A stretch of DNA of 64,000 nucleotides. Origin: Sphingobacteriales bacterium 44-61. Its GTDB lineage: Bacteria; Bacteroidota; Bacteroidia; Chitinophagales; Chitinophagaceae. The notes below the pieces were generated by a model, which worked only from the letters and a program-made list of their open reading frames with translations, was not told the origin of the DNA and did not search any database. Positions 51,157 through 59,679 of this stretch are shown piece by piece (positions within the stretch are counted from its first letter, which is position 1; each line of letters starts with the position of its first letter). Both the position numbers and the translations under genes were made by a program. The stretch is taken from assembly GCA_001898405.1 (NCBI GenBank), contig MKTW01000001.1, positions 186,001 to 250,000 of the forward strand, read 5' to 3'.

Positions 51157-52653
51157 ATGAGTTTATTTGTCAAGAAGCCTCTTGGCCAGCTGCTGGCACA
51201 AGCTGCTGACAGCGAAAAAGGCCTTAAACGGACATTGGGGGCAGGCAATCTGATTGCCCTTGGGATCGGTGCCATTATTGGCGCCGGTTTGTTTGTTAGG
51301 ACGGCTGCTGCTGCCGGCCAGGCTGCAGGTCCGGCTGTGACCATTTCCTTTATTGTGGCTGCCATTGGTTGTGCTTTTGCCGGCCTTTGCTATGCCGAGT
51401 TTGCAAGCATGATCCCTATCGCCGGTAGTGCTTATGCTTACTCATATGTTACTATGGGCGAACTGATCGCCTGGATCATCGGATGGGCACTGATTATGGA
51501 ATACGCCCTGGGCGCTGCTACTGTATCTATTGCCTGGAGCGAATATTTAAATAAGCTATTAGGAGGGGCTATTCCGTATGAATGGTGCCACTCGCCGTTT
51601 GAGAGCTTTACAGACTCAGCCGGCGTCCATTACAGTGGTATCATGAACGTTCCGGCCCTGTTCATACTTTTATTGCTGACCCTGCTGCTGATCAAAGGAA
51701 CACAGGAATCAGCCTTTGTAAATGCCATTATCGTAGTCATTAAAGTGGCGATCGTGATACTGTTCATCGTTATCGGATGGCAGTTCATTAAACCCGAAAA
51801 CCATACTCCTTACATGATCCCGGAAGGCACCCCGCCGGTAGTTGACCAGGGAGGCAAGGTCATTGCCGACTATTCAGGCTTCTTCAAACATGGCTGGGGA
51901 GGTATTCTTGGTGGCGCTGCGATCGTGTTCTTTGCCTTTATCGGCTTTGACGCAGTGAGTACGGCAGCCCAGGAAGCCAAAAATCCGAAACGCGATATGC
52001 CGATCGGTATTCTCGGTTCGCTGGTGATCTGTACTGTTCTTTATATCCTGTTCGGACACGTGCTTACCGGTGTGGCCGATTGGAAAGATTTCGTTGATCC
52101 TGAAAAAGGACGTGAAGCTTCTGTGGCTTATGCCATCTCTACTTATATGTCCGGTTATAGCTGGCTGGCGCAGGCAGTAACCATTGCGATCCTTGCAGGT
52201 TTCTCTTCCGTGATCCTCGTAATGCTGATGGGCCAAAGCCGTATCTTCTATACCATGAGCAATGACGGGCTGATTCCGAAAGCATTCGGCGAACTTCATC
52301 CTAAATTCAAAACACCTTATAAAGCCAACTGGATCCTGTTCGTGTTCGTGGGCCTGTTTGCCGCATTTGTACCGGGCCATGTGGCTGGTGACCTTACTTC
52401 GTTTGGTACCCTGTTCGCCTTTGTGCTGGTAAGTGCCGGTGTCTGGATCCTTCGGAGGAAAAATCCCGATATCGAGCGTCCGTTCAAAACGCCATTGGTT
52501 CCCCTCGTACCGATCCTGGGTATCCTGGTTTGTGCCGGTATGATCGTTGCCCTGGATTCACAAACACTGAAAGTAGCGTTTGGCTGGATGATCTTAGGCC
52601 TGATCGTGTATTTTGCCTACAGCCGCCATCACAGCAAGCTGAAAAAAGGATAA
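51157..52653 (+). CDS. APC-family amino acid permease (CAT-like)
   Basis: A 498-residue inner-membrane protein with about 12-14 TM helices. LGAGNLIALGIGAIIGAGLFV is the first helix with the G-x-G-x-x-G substrate site. ALIMEYALGAATVSIAWSEYLNKL and IVFFAFIGFDAVSTAAQEAKNPKRDMPIGILGSL (TM6 and following loop) are typical of the cationic amino acid transporter group. It imports or exchanges amino acids. The gene is divergent from the DAACS gene across 164 nt and ends with a terminator at 52678-52707. Confidence 0.92.
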   Translation: MSLFVKKPLGQLLAQAADSEKGLKRTLGAGNLIALGIGAIIGAGLFVRTAAAAGQAAGPAVTISFIVAAIGCAFAGLCYAEFASMIPIAGSAYAYSYVTMGELIAWIIGWALIMEYALGAATVSIAWSEYLNKLLGGAIPYEWCHSPFESFTDSAGVHYSGIMNVPALFILLLLTLLLIKGTQESAFVNAIIVVIKVAIVILFIVIGWQFIKPENHTPYMIPEGTPPVVDQGGKVIADYSGFFKHGWGGILGGAAIVFFAFIGFDAVSTAAQEAKNPKRDMPIGILGSLVICTVLYILFGHVLTGVADWKDFVDPEKGREASVAYAISTYMSGYSWLAQAVTIAILAGFSSVILVMLMGQSRIFYTMSNDGLIPKAFGELHPKFKTPYKANWILFVFVGLFAAFVPGHVAGDLTSFGTLFAFVLVSAGVWILRRKNPDIERPFKTPLVPLVPILGILVCAGMIVALDSQTLKVAFGWMILGLIVYFAYSRHHSKLKKG

Positions 52654-52677
52654 TTTCAAATGAATTATTTTTATACG

Positions 52678-52707
52678 AAACCGTCCTGGCCTGCCAGGGC
52701 GGTTTTT
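52678..52707 (+). terminator. Terminator of the amino acid permease gene
   Basis: A 12-bp stem (52678-52689 with 52694-52705, one G-U pair) with a 4-nt CCTG loop and five T's. Confidence 0.9.
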
Positions 52708-52725
52708 CTTTTGCGCCTATTGCCT

Positions 52726-52733
52726 TAAATTTG
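52726..52733 (+). promoter_or_regulatory. -7 box TAAATTTG for the YebC-family gene
   Basis: An exact TAnnTTTG match, giving a leader of about 70 nt. Confidence 0.55.
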
Positions 52734-52808
52734 CACTCCCGTAGAAACCGCCGCTGCAGGCCTGTTCGCGGGTAATTATCTAACATCCAAGTTAATTGAC
52801 ATAATCAG

Positions 52809-53531
52809 ATGGGAAGAATTTTCGAGGTCCGTAAATCCACCATGTTTGCCCGCTGGGACCGCATGGCCAAGCAGTTCACCCGCATTGGTAAAGAGATCGT
52901 CATCGCCGTAAAAGCCGGCGGTCCTGATCCTTCCACCAATGCAGCCCTTCGCCGTTGTTTTCAGAATGCACGCAGTGCCGGCATGCCTAAAGACCGCGTG
53001 GAAGCTGCCATCAAAAGAGCACAGGGAAAGGAACTGATCAATTACGATGAGATCTTATATGAAGGATATGCACCACACGGGGTAGCCATCCTGGTGGAAA
53101 CAGCTACCGACAACCATGTAAGGACCGTCGCCAACGTGAAATCACATTTCAACAAAGGCGGTGGCACTATGGGAAATAGCGGCAGCGTGGCATTTCAATT
53201 TAAAAAGATGGGTGTTTTCAAACTCAAACCAGAAGGGCTGAATGCAGAAGACCTGGAACTGGAACTGATTGATTTCGGTTTGGAAGAACTGGGTGAAAGT
53301 ACTGGTGAAAACGGCGAAGAGATCCTGGTAGCGCGTGTAGGCTTCACTGATTTCGGCAATATGCAAAAAGCTTTGGAAGATAAAGGCATTACCCCCATCA
53401 GTGCCGAGCTGGAGTGGATACCTACCACTACCGTTCCTGTTACGGATGAACAGGCAGAAGACGTGAGTAAGCTGATCGAAAGGCTGGAGCAGGATGACGA
53501 TGTGCAGAAAGTGTTTCATAATATGGGATAA
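52809..53531 (+). CDS. YebC/PmpR family protein
   Basis: A 240-residue cytoplasmic protein with the YebC layout: [30 protein letters not shown] at the N-terminus (normally AGHSKWANIKHRK). [47 protein letters not shown] and [18 protein letters not shown] are also diagnostic. YebC proteins were long called transcription regulators, and more recent work links them to relief of ribosome stalling. The N-terminus departs from the HSKW consensus ([14 protein letters not shown]), a Bacteroidota-type variant as far as I know. It is flanked by its own promoter and terminator. Confidence 0.95.
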   Translation: MGRIFEVRKSTMFARWDRMAKQFTRIGKEIVIAVKAGGPDPSTNAALRRCFQNARSAGMPKDRVEAAIKRAQGKELINYDEILYEGYAPHGVAILVETATDNHVRTVANVKSHFNKGGGTMGNSGSVAFQFKKMGVFKLKPEGLNAEDLELELIDFGLEELGESTGENGEEILVARVGFTDFGNMQKALEDKGITPISAELEWIPTTTVPVTDEQAEDVSKLIERLEQDDDVQKVFHNMG

Positions 53532-53564
53532 CCCCATTGATGTTCCCATACCGAACGTTTTATC

Positions 53565-53586
53565 AAGCTGCCTCCGGCAGCTTTTT
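53565..53586 (+). terminator. Terminator of the YebC-family gene
   Basis: An 8-bp stem AAGCTGCC/GGCAGCTT (53565-53572 with 53576-53583), 3-nt loop, then a T-run to 53586. The next promoter box starts 8 nt later. Confidence 0.85.
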
Positions 53587-53593
53587 ATTTCGG

Positions 53594-53601
53594 TAACTTT
53601 G
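53594..53601 (+). promoter_or_regulatory. -7 box TAACTTTG, 4 nt before the DCC start
   Basis: An exact TAnnTTTG match; CAAT separates it from the ATG at 53606. It is wedged between a terminator and the start codon, so there is no room for a leader. Confidence 0.65.
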
Positions 53602-53605
53602 CAAT

Positions 53606-54004
53606 ATGAAGCAGAATCACCCGGTTGTACTCTTTGATGGGATATGCAATTACTGCAATTCATGGGTGAATTTTGCGATCCGCAATGATAAGAATGCAAG
53701 GCTCCGTTTTGCGACGCTGCAATCAGCAACCGGCCAGAAATTAAAAGAGAAATATGGAGTAGCTCCCACGGTAGACAGTGTGATACTGATCGACAATGAC
53801 AGGGCTTATACCTATTCTGATGCAGCCCTCCGCATAGCAAAATATCTCCGGTGGCCTGCAAAAGCTTTGTATGCGCTGATCATCGTTCCCGCATTCATCC
53901 GTCAACCCATTTACAAATGGATTGCACGTAACCGTTATAAATGGTTTGGTAAAAAAGATGCCTGTATGGTGCCTTCTGCTGAGATCAGGGGCCGGTTCTT
54001 ATAA
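53606..54004 (+). CDS. DCC family thiol-disulfide oxidoreductase-like protein
   Basis: A 132-residue protein of the DCC (DUF393/YuxK) family: VVLFDGICNYCNSW gives the defining D-x-x-C-x-x-C at D11, C14, C17. VILIDNDRAYTYSDAALRIAKYL and the ending IARNRYKWFGKKDACMVPS are typical. The fold is thioredoxin-like and redox activity is presumed, with no known partner. The 3' end overlaps the convergent PhzF gene by 6 nt. The transcript appears to be leaderless (promoter box 4 nt before the ATG). Confidence 0.92.
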   Translation: MKQNHPVVLFDGICNYCNSWVNFAIRNDKNARLRFATLQSATGQKLKEKYGVAPTVDSVILIDNDRAYTYSDAALRIAKYLRWPAKALYALIIVPAFIRQPIYKWIARNRYKWFGKKDACMVPSAEIRGRFL

Positions 54005-54781
54005 AAAGATCTCTCCTTTCATATAAAACACGCATTGCCCTCCCATCTGCACCCGCTCTCCTTTTTGCTCCACCCACAGTTGTCCTCCGCGGGGAGAAAG
54101 CTGCCGAGCTATCATTTTTGTTTTATGCAATTTTTCACTCCAGAAAGGGATCAGTTGGGAGTGGGCAGAGCCGGTTACAGGATCTTCATCAACCCCATAG
54201 GTGGGTGCAAAAAAACGGGACACAAAATCAACTTCCTTGCCGGGAGCTGTGATGATCACTTTATGACCCAGCTTTTTTAATAAAGTAAAATCAGGATCTG
54301 CATGCTTCACATCATCTTCAGTATTCAGTTCCACCAGCAGGTCGCGGCTGCGGTATACGCCCACGATTTCTTTTACGCCCAGCGCTTCCTGTAATTTATC
54401 CGGGTAATCTGCCGTTTTTTCGGGCTTCCAGGAAGGGAAGTCCATAGATATTTTATCACCATCCCTTGTTATCACCAATGGACCGCTTTGCGAATGAAAA
54501 GTAATAGACGGCTTATTGTATCCCAGTTGAGTGAATAATACAAAAGCGCTGGCAAGGGTGGCATGGCCGCAAAGATTGATCTCTTTTGCCGGCGTGAACC
54601 AGCGGATCTCATAATCTGTTCCATTCGGCACAAAGAAAACGGTTTCAGCCAGGTTGTTTTCCATAGCCAACTGTTGCATCAGCGAATCCTTGATCCAGTT
54701 GTTCAAAGGAATGACTGCTGCAGGATTACCGGAGAAAAGCTTATCGCTGAAAGCATCTATTTGGTACAGGGTCAGTCGCAT
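53999..54781 (-). CDS. PhzF family isomerase/epimerase-like protein
   Basis: A 260-residue cytoplasmic protein with the diaminopimelate-epimerase-like fold. YQIDAFSDKLFSGNPAAVIPL, catalytic Glu E46 in ENNLAETVFF, LCGHATLASAFVLF and GVDEDPVTGSAHSQLIPFW are the PhzF motifs. No phenazine genes are near, so it is a general-purpose PhzF/YddE-like protein with unknown substrate. It starts 9 nt after the TRIC gene and is probably the last gene of an E1-TRIC-PhzF transcript. Confidence 0.93.
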   Translation of the reverse strand: MRLTLYQIDAFSDKLFSGNPAAVIPLNNWIKDSLMQQLAMENNLAETVFFVPNGTDYEIRWFTPAKEINLCGHATLASAFVLFTQLGYNKPSITFHSQSGPLVITRDGDKISMDFPSWKPEKTADYPDKLQEALGVKEIVGVYRSRDLLVELNTEDDVKHADPDFTLLKKLGHKVIITAPGKEVDFVSRFFAPTYGVDEDPVTGSAHSQLIPFWSEKLHKTKMIARQLSPRGGQLWVEQKGERVQMGGQCVFYMKGEIFL

Positions 54782-54790
54782 TTCAATTGA

Positions 54791-55414
54791 TCATTTATCG
54801 TCTTTATTATAAAATCTTGGCAGGCCAAGCTTGTAGCGCACTGCAATAATACGGATAGCAAAGATGAGAAGGATGCAGATGATCTTGGCCATATCATTAT
54901 CCACACCCGTTTCAAGAAAAGCAAAATACAATAAGCCGCCCGCCACGCTCGCCAGTGCATAGATCTCTTTGCGGAAAACCAGCGGTACGGTATTCAATAT
55001 CACATCACGGATCACGCCACCAAAACACGCAGTGATAGTGCCCAGCGCAATACAAACGCCAATACTGAGATTGATCTGAATTCCTTTTTCAATACCAATG
55101 AAAGTGAAAAGCCCCAGCCCCAATGCATCAAACACAAAAAGCGTCATATTGAAACGGCGGATAAAAGAACCGAAGAACATGCTGGCAATAGCTGCAGAAA
55201 AAATAACTGTGGTAGCCGTTGCATTACGCAGCCAGCTCACCGGCAGATCACCGATCATGATATCACGCAATGTTCCTCCACCGATAGCTGTAATAAAAGA
55301 AAGGATCAGCACACCGAAGGGGTCCAGCTTTTTTTCCATTGCAAAGAAGGCACCTGAAACGGCGAAAGCAAAAGTGCCAAGGATGTCGATGATGTATAGA
55401 AAGTCGGTAGGCAT
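54791..55414 (-). CDS. Trimeric intracellular cation channel (TRIC) family protein
   Basis: A 207-residue inner-membrane protein with seven TM helices in two repeats. ILSFITAIGGGTLRDIMIG and ITACFGGVIRDVIL are the duplicated GGGxxRD-type motifs that line the pore in bacterial TRIC (formerly UPF0126/YadS) channels. Each subunit forms its own cation pore in a trimer. It starts 17 nt after the E1 stop, implying co-transcription, though no metabolic link is evident. Confidence 0.93.
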   Translation of the reverse strand: MPTDFLYIIDILGTFAFAVSGAFFAMEKKLDPFGVLILSFITAIGGGTLRDIMIGDLPVSWLRNATATTVIFSAAIASMFFGSFIRRFNMTLFVFDALGLGLFTFIGIEKGIQINLSIGVCIALGTITACFGGVIRDVILNTVPLVFRKEIYALASVAGGLLYFAFLETGVDNDMAKIICILLIFAIRIIAVRYKLGLPRFYNKDDK

Positions 55415-55431
55415 CTTTTCTGACTAAAAAG

Positions 55432-57825
55432 CTATTCCGCCATCATTTCCTTTATCACCGTTTCAATCTCTTCCATATTCGGTTTGCTGAAATAATCTCC
55501 ATCACTGCCATAAGCAGGGCGGTGTGCCTTACCGGTGATGGTGCGTGGCGCAACATCGAGATATTTATAGCCCTGCTGATGTTCCATTACCTGGTTGAAC
55601 ATATAAGCAGCAGCGCCGCCGGGAACATCTTCATCAATAAATACAATGCGATTGGTTTTCTTGAGCGATTCAAGAATGCGCTGGTCGATATCAAACGGCA
55701 ATAAGGTTTGTACGTCTATTATTTCGCAGGAGATACCATGCTTTTCCAGTGAAGCAGCAGCTTCCTGGATAATGCGGAGTATGGAACCATAAGAAACAAT
55801 AGTGATATCACTGCCTTCGCGGATCACTTCCGGCTTGCCCAGGGGCACGGTCATCTCCAGAAGGTTGGAAGGAAGTTTTTCTTTTAAGCGGTAACCGTTC
55901 AGGCATTCGATCACGATGCCGGGATCATTGCCACGCAGCAAAGTATTGTACATACCAACGGCCTGCACCATGTTGCGGGGAACGCAAACATACATGCCGC
56001 GGAGTGAGTTAATGATCATTCCCATAGGAGAGCCGCTATGCCAGATGCCTTCCAGGCGATGGCCGCGGGTGCGCACGATCAGCGGGCAACTTTGCTGGCC
56101 ATATGTGCGGTAGTGCAGGGTTGATACATCATCACTCAGCGGCTGAAGGCCATAGAGGAGATAATCGAGGTATTGTATCTCTGCAATGGGGCGAAGCCCG
56201 CGCAGGGCAAGACCGATCCCCTGCCCCATGATGGTGAGTTCGCGGATGCCTGTATCGAATATCCTGTCGTTTCCGTGTTTTGCCTGAAGACCGCTGAAAC
56301 CCTGGTTCACATCTCCTATATAGCCGAGGTCTTCTCCAAAAGCCACTACTTTTTTATTACTGCTAAAAAGCTGATCGAAGAAGCGGTTCAGTACCTCATA
56401 ACCATTGATGGCAGCTGCATCCTGTGCAAATGCAGGTTTCACTTCAGCTACGCGCAAGGCGCTTTTCGGGCCTTCGTTATACAGGTAGGAATTATAAAGG
56501 TTCCTGCTCTCTTCAAGTAAGTCTTTGTAATAATCTTTCGTCCAGAAAGCAGCATCATTATTACCGGCGATATCAATAGCTTCATACAAAGCCTTCATTA
56601 CATCGCGCCGCAGCGGTTCTTTGTTCAGGGTAAGATTTGTTACGATCTTTTTCAGCGCTGCAGATTGATCAGGCAGGTTGTTGATCATCGCGTTCAGCAG
56701 ATCGGTTGTTTTATTTACCTGCACTTTGATCGGCTCCAGGTATTTCTGCCAGGCACTGTCCTTGCTTTCTTTTACTTCTTTCTTGGCAGCACGTTCAATT
56801 TCCTCAATCTCTTCCTCATCGCTCAGGGAGTTTTCAATGATCCATTCCCTCATTTTTTTCAGTCCGTCCCATTCCCTTTCCCATGCGAGGCGTTCCTGTG
56901 TTTTATAACGTTCATGACTGCCGGAAGTAGAATGCCCTTGCGGTTGGGTGATCTCTTCTACATGAAAAAGAACGGGTGTATGATTTTCACGGGCCTGGCG
57001 CAATCCTTCATCAAAGGTTTCGCACATGCCGGCATAGTCCCATCCTTTTACTTTATAGATCTGCAGTCCATTGGTGCCTTCCTGTTTTTGAAACCCGCTG
57101 AGCGCTTCAGAAATAGAGCCCTTGGTGGTCTGATATTTTTTAGGAACAGAAATTCCATAACCATCATCCCATACAAAAATGGCCAGTGGCACTTGCAGCA
57201 CTCCTGCAGCATTTACTGTTTCCCAGAAATGCCCCTCCGAAGTGGAAGCATCGCCGATAGTGCAAAAGCAAACTTCATTACCATTTTCCGAGAGATTGGT
57301 CATCTGGTTGAGCTCGGGCACGCGGCGGAAAAGCCGGGATGCATAAGCCAGTCCCAATGAGCGGGGCAGTTGGGAAGCAGTGGGCGCCATATCGCTGGCA
57401 GTATTCCGGCGATTGGCCAGATCAAGCCATTCCCCGTTCTCATCAGTGAGGGGAGTGCAAAAATGCGACACCATTTGCCGGCCGGCATTATTGGGATCGT
57501 TGTTGATATCAGGATCAGCGTATAATTGCGAGAAAAATTGCGCTACGGTTGACTGGCCGATCGCAAAATGAAAGGTTTGATCACGGTAATAACCACTGCG
57601 GAAATCCCCAGGTTGAAAAAATTTAGCCATGGCTACCTGGGCCACTTCTTTACCATCTCCAAAAATGCCAAATTTGGCTTTACCTGTCAATACTTCCTTG
57701 CGGGCTAAAAGGCTGGCTTCCCGGCTGATGCATGCTATGCGGTAATCGCTTAGCACTTCTTCCCTGAACTTGTCGAAGGACAATTTTGCTTCTGCCGGCA
57801 TCGTTAATGGAGTTGAGTTTTCCAT
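55432..57825 (-). CDS. Fused E1 alpha-beta subunit of a 2-oxoacid dehydrogenase complex
   Basis: A 797-residue cytoplasmic thiamine-diphosphate enzyme. Residues about 25-400 are the E1-alpha half, with the ThDP motif GDASTSEGHFWETVNAAGVLQVPLAIFVWDD (GDA ... DD). Residues about 475-797 are the E1-beta half (VVAFGEDLGYIGDVNQGFSGL, RIFDTGIRELTIMGQGIGLALRGLRPIAEIQYLDYL). It would decarboxylate pyruvate or branched-chain 2-oxoacids and acylate the lipoyl E2. Fused E1 of this sort is common in Bacteroidota. E2 and E3 genes are not in the window. A TATTTTTG box ends exactly 4 nt before the ATG. Confidence 0.94.
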   Translation of the reverse strand: MENSTPLTMPAEAKLSFDKFREEVLSDYRIACISREASLLARKEVLTGKAKFGIFGDGKEVAQVAMAKFFQPGDFRSGYYRDQTFHFAIGQSTVAQFFSQLYADPDINNDPNNAGRQMVSHFCTPLTDENGEWLDLANRRNTASDMAPTASQLPRSLGLAYASRLFRRVPELNQMTNLSENGNEVCFCTIGDASTSEGHFWETVNAAGVLQVPLAIFVWDDGYGISVPKKYQTTKGSISEALSGFQKQEGTNGLQIYKVKGWDYAGMCETFDEGLRQARENHTPVLFHVEEITQPQGHSTSGSHERYKTQERLAWEREWDGLKKMREWIIENSLSDEEEIEEIERAAKKEVKESKDSAWQKYLEPIKVQVNKTTDLLNAMINNLPDQSAALKKIVTNLTLNKEPLRRDVMKALYEAIDIAGNNDAAFWTKDYYKDLLEESRNLYNSYLYNEGPKSALRVAEVKPAFAQDAAAINGYEVLNRFFDQLFSSNKKVVAFGEDLGYIGDVNQGFSGLQAKHGNDRIFDTGIRELTIMGQGIGLALRGLRPIAEIQYLDYLLYGLQPLSDDVSTLHYRTYGQQSCPLIVRTRGHRLEGIWHSGSPMGMIINSLRGMYVCVPRNMVQAVGMYNTLLRGNDPGIVIECLNGYRLKEKLPSNLLEMTVPLGKPEVIREGSDITIVSYGSILRIIQEAAASLEKHGISCEIIDVQTLLPFDIDQRILESLKKTNRIVFIDEDVPGGAAAYMFNQVMEHQQGYKYLDVAPRTITGKAHRPAYGSDGDYFSKPNMEEIETVIKEMMAE

Positions 57826-57829
57826 GCAG

Positions 57830-57837
57830 CAAAAATA
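57830..57837 (-). promoter_or_regulatory. -7 box TATTTTTG (minus strand), 4 nt before the E1 start
   Basis: CAAAAATA on the plus strand, an exact complement of TAnnTTTG; GCAG separates it from the start codon. Confidence 0.6.
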
Positions 57838-57920
57838 GGGAGAATAGGTTCATTTGAGGCGGATCGGAAAAATAGGGTGTTAATGCTGCAACCCATCTTT
57901 GTGTTCTTTCATCTTTCCAT

Positions 57921-57928
57921 TAATTTTG
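57921..57928 (+). promoter_or_regulatory. -7 box TAATTTTG for the DUF1573 pair
   Basis: An exact TAnnTTTG match, 20 nt before the ATG at 57949. It excludes the in-frame ATG at 57877 as a start. Confidence 0.65.
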
Positions 57929-57948
57929 ACGATCCTAAAACCTCTTAT

Positions 57949-58389
57949 ATGAAGAGATTAGTAACCCTTGCTGTACTGCTTACCACTTTCTTTTTTGCCC
58001 GTGCGCAAACAGCGGCACCGGCCGGAGAAATGCTTCAACTGAAGGAAACCGAGCATGATTTCGGCAAGATCCCCCAGGGCAAGCCGGTTTTTTATACTTT
58101 TGAGATCAGCAATACAGGTTCCACACCTTTAAAACTGGACAATGTGCAGGCCAGCTGCGGTTGCACTACGCCGGAATGGAGCAGGGATCCTATCGCACCC
58201 GGCGCTTCAGCGCAGATCAAAGTAGGTTTCAATGCTGCTGCTGAAGGCACATTTACCAAGCCCATTACCATTGTTTACAACGGCAACCGGTCTCAACAGA
58301 TCGTTATCAAAGGCCTGGTCTGGAAAACTCCCGAAGGAGCTGCACCGGCCAATGCCTCCATTCAATTTTTAAAAAAGCAAACACTATAA
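57949..58389 (+). CDS. DUF1573 domain exported protein, copy 1
   Basis: A 146-residue protein starting at the ATG at 57949, where the signal peptide begins (MKRLVTLAVLLTTFFFARAQ). The mature DUF1573 domain is an Ig-like beta-sandwich: ETEHDFGKIPQGKPVFYTFEISNTGSTPLKLDNVQASCGCTTPEWSRDPIAPGASAQIKVGFN, with the family's CGC motif. DUF1573 proteins are periplasmic or secreted and of unknown function. It is followed after 10 nt by a paralogue, forming a tandem pair in one transcript. Confidence 0.93.
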   Translation: MKRLVTLAVLLTTFFFARAQTAAPAGEMLQLKETEHDFGKIPQGKPVFYTFEISNTGSTPLKLDNVQASCGCTTPEWSRDPIAPGASAQIKVGFNAAAEGTFTKPITIVYNGNRSQQIVIKGLVWKTPEGAAPANASIQFLKKQTL

Positions 58390-58399
58390 AATACAAACC

Positions 58400-58780
58400 A
58401 TGAAGAAAGTCCTACTTTTCACATTCGCGCTTGTTTTCAGCGTAGCAGTAATGGCTCAGACCAAAGCAGATGACATTGCTAAATTCAATACTGAAACGCA
58501 CAGCTTCGGCAAGATCAAACAGGGAGTTCCTGTTACGTATTATTTTGAGATCAAGAATATCAGCGACAAGCCGATCGTGGTAGCTAATGCATCAGCTACC
58601 TGTGGTTGCACAGTACCTGAAAAGCCTGAACAACCCATTGAACCAGGAGCTACAGCCAAACTGAAAGTGGTATTCAATGCTGCTGCTGCAGGCCCCATTA
58701 AAAAAGATGTGTTCGTATACTTTGCAGGCGTTGAACAACCCAAAACAGTACATATCACCGGTGAAGTCGTAGCCAACTAA
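58400..58780 (+). CDS. DUF1573 domain exported protein, copy 2
   Basis: A 126-residue protein with a signal peptide (MKKVLLFTFALVFSVAVMAQ). The domain is ETHSFGKIKQGVPVTYYFEIKNISDKPIVVANASATCGCTVPEKPEQPIEPGATAKLKVVFNAAAAGP, clearly similar to copy 1 across the whole length. The two presumably arose by tandem duplication. A terminator follows at 58833-58862. Confidence 0.93.
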   Translation: MKKVLLFTFALVFSVAVMAQTKADDIAKFNTETHSFGKIKQGVPVTYYFEIKNISDKPIVVANASATCGCTVPEKPEQPIEPGATAKLKVVFNAAAAGPIKKDVFVYFAGVEQPKTVHITGEVVAN

Positions 58781-59107
58781 GCAAACATCCATTTCTGCCT
58801 CTGGCATCGAAATAGTTATCGCTTTTAACCACAGCCCTTTGCGCCCTGCGCAAGGGGCTTTTATTATCCATATCGGCAAACTGCTTAAATACGCCTATCG
58901 TACAATTGTGCTAATCAAGATGGGAAAATATTTTCCTCCTCATCTCTACCACTATTAGAAAAACTTCCACATCCTTACAGTATTAGTATTGGCCACAGCA
59001 GCCATACATCCCATTTATCCACATTTATTTTTCAAACCAGATGATTTCCAATTCACATCTGCAGACCCTCTTTATAGCGGCATGAAATTTCCTCCTTTTT
59101 CAGGGAA
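58781..59107. other. 327-nt intergenic region after the DUF1573 pair
   Basis: The first third holds the terminator at 58833-58862. The rest is AT-rich with a few C/T runs and no ORF, promoter box or repeat that I can support. Confidence 0.5.
58833..58862 (+). terminator. Terminator of the DUF1573 pair
   Basis: A 12-bp stem (58833-58844 with 58848-58859, one G-U pair), 3-nt loop, then TTTT. Confidence 0.9.
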
Positions 59108-59437
59108 ATGGCGATTGTAATGAACCAGGAAAATTTACAGACCGAGAAAGGGTTCTCCTTTTCGGGTCTAAAAGACACTGTAGTGGGTTTTGTACACACC
59201 CAGCTCAACAGGCTGGAGAAAAAAGTGGAAAAGCGGGTACTCAACCCCATCAACAATTTTCTGAAAACGCCCGAGGAGATGGACGCTGACTTTTCTCATC
59301 ACGTCAATTTTCACGGCATGATCGTCGCTGTGGAGAAAAGCTTTTCTCACACAAAACTGATCGAGTGCAAGGACGGTTATATCAATATACATGATCCCGA
59401 AATAATCAATCAGGGATTTATGGAAGAGAACTACTAG
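59108..59437 (+). CDS. Small cytoplasmic protein of unknown function
   Basis: A 109-residue protein: MAIVMNQENLQTEKGFSFSGLKDTVVGFVHTQLNRLEKKVEKRVLNPINNFLKTPEEMDADFSHHVNFHGMIVAVEKSF. The middle is an amphipathic, charged helix (LNRLEKKVEKRV) and the C-terminus is acidic. I recognise no family. Codon use looks like its neighbours, and a strong terminator follows, so it is probably real. The stop codon lies inside the left arm of a 12-bp inverted repeat. An in-frame ATG at 59120 is an alternative start. Confidence 0.5.
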   Translation: MAIVMNQENLQTEKGFSFSGLKDTVVGFVHTQLNRLEKKVEKRVLNPINNFLKTPEEMDADFSHHVNFHGMIVAVEKSFSHTKLIECKDGYINIHDPEIINQGFMEENY

Positions 59438-59470
59438 ATTATATTTTTACAAGAGTAAAATCTAGTAGTT
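59429..59470. repeat. 12-bp inverted repeat spanning a stop codon
   Basis: AACTACTAGATT (59429-59440) and AATCTAGTAGTT (59459-59470) are exact reverse complements around an 18-nt AT-rich spacer. The left arm contains the TAG stop of the upstream gene; the right arm touches the terminator stem that begins at 59471. Confidence 0.8.
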
Positions 59471-59505
59471 GGGGCAGTCACTAAATGATGACTGCCCCCT
59501 CTTTT
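59471..59505 (+). terminator. Terminator after the small unknown gene
   Basis: A 10-bp stem GGGGCAGTCA/TGACTGCCCC (59471-59480 with 59489-59498) with an 8-nt loop and CTCTTTT after it. Confidence 0.85.
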
Positions 59506-59508
59506 AGC

Positions 59509-59654
59509 ACGAATGACGCCAAGGGGCGTAAGCAGAAGGAAGAAGCTTTATAAATCACGAATGGCGCGAATAAGCCTCTGTCGTTTTGAGCTTATTCGCG
59601 CCATTCGTGATTTATACATACTCTTCTAAACACTTCACATTCGCACCATTCGTG
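59509..59654. repeat. Cluster of CGCCATTCGTG repeats with a 26-bp perfect inverted repeat
   Basis: ATTCGCGCCATTCGTG-like words occur four times in 150 nt: 59509-59520 (reverse, degenerate), 59554-59571 (reverse), 59594-59610 and 59639-59654. The two central copies form a perfect 26-bp inverted repeat, 59550-59575 with 59590-59615, around a 14-nt spacer. The same word is present once near 6485. Confidence 0.85.
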
Positions 59655-59667
59655 TTTAACATTTATG

Positions 59668-59675
59668 TAGTTTTG
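59668..59675 (+). promoter_or_regulatory. -7 box TAGTTTTG, 4 nt before the aminotransferase start
   Basis: An exact TAnnTTTG match; ATCT separates it from the ATG at 59680. Confidence 0.6.
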
Positions 59676-59679
59676 ATCT

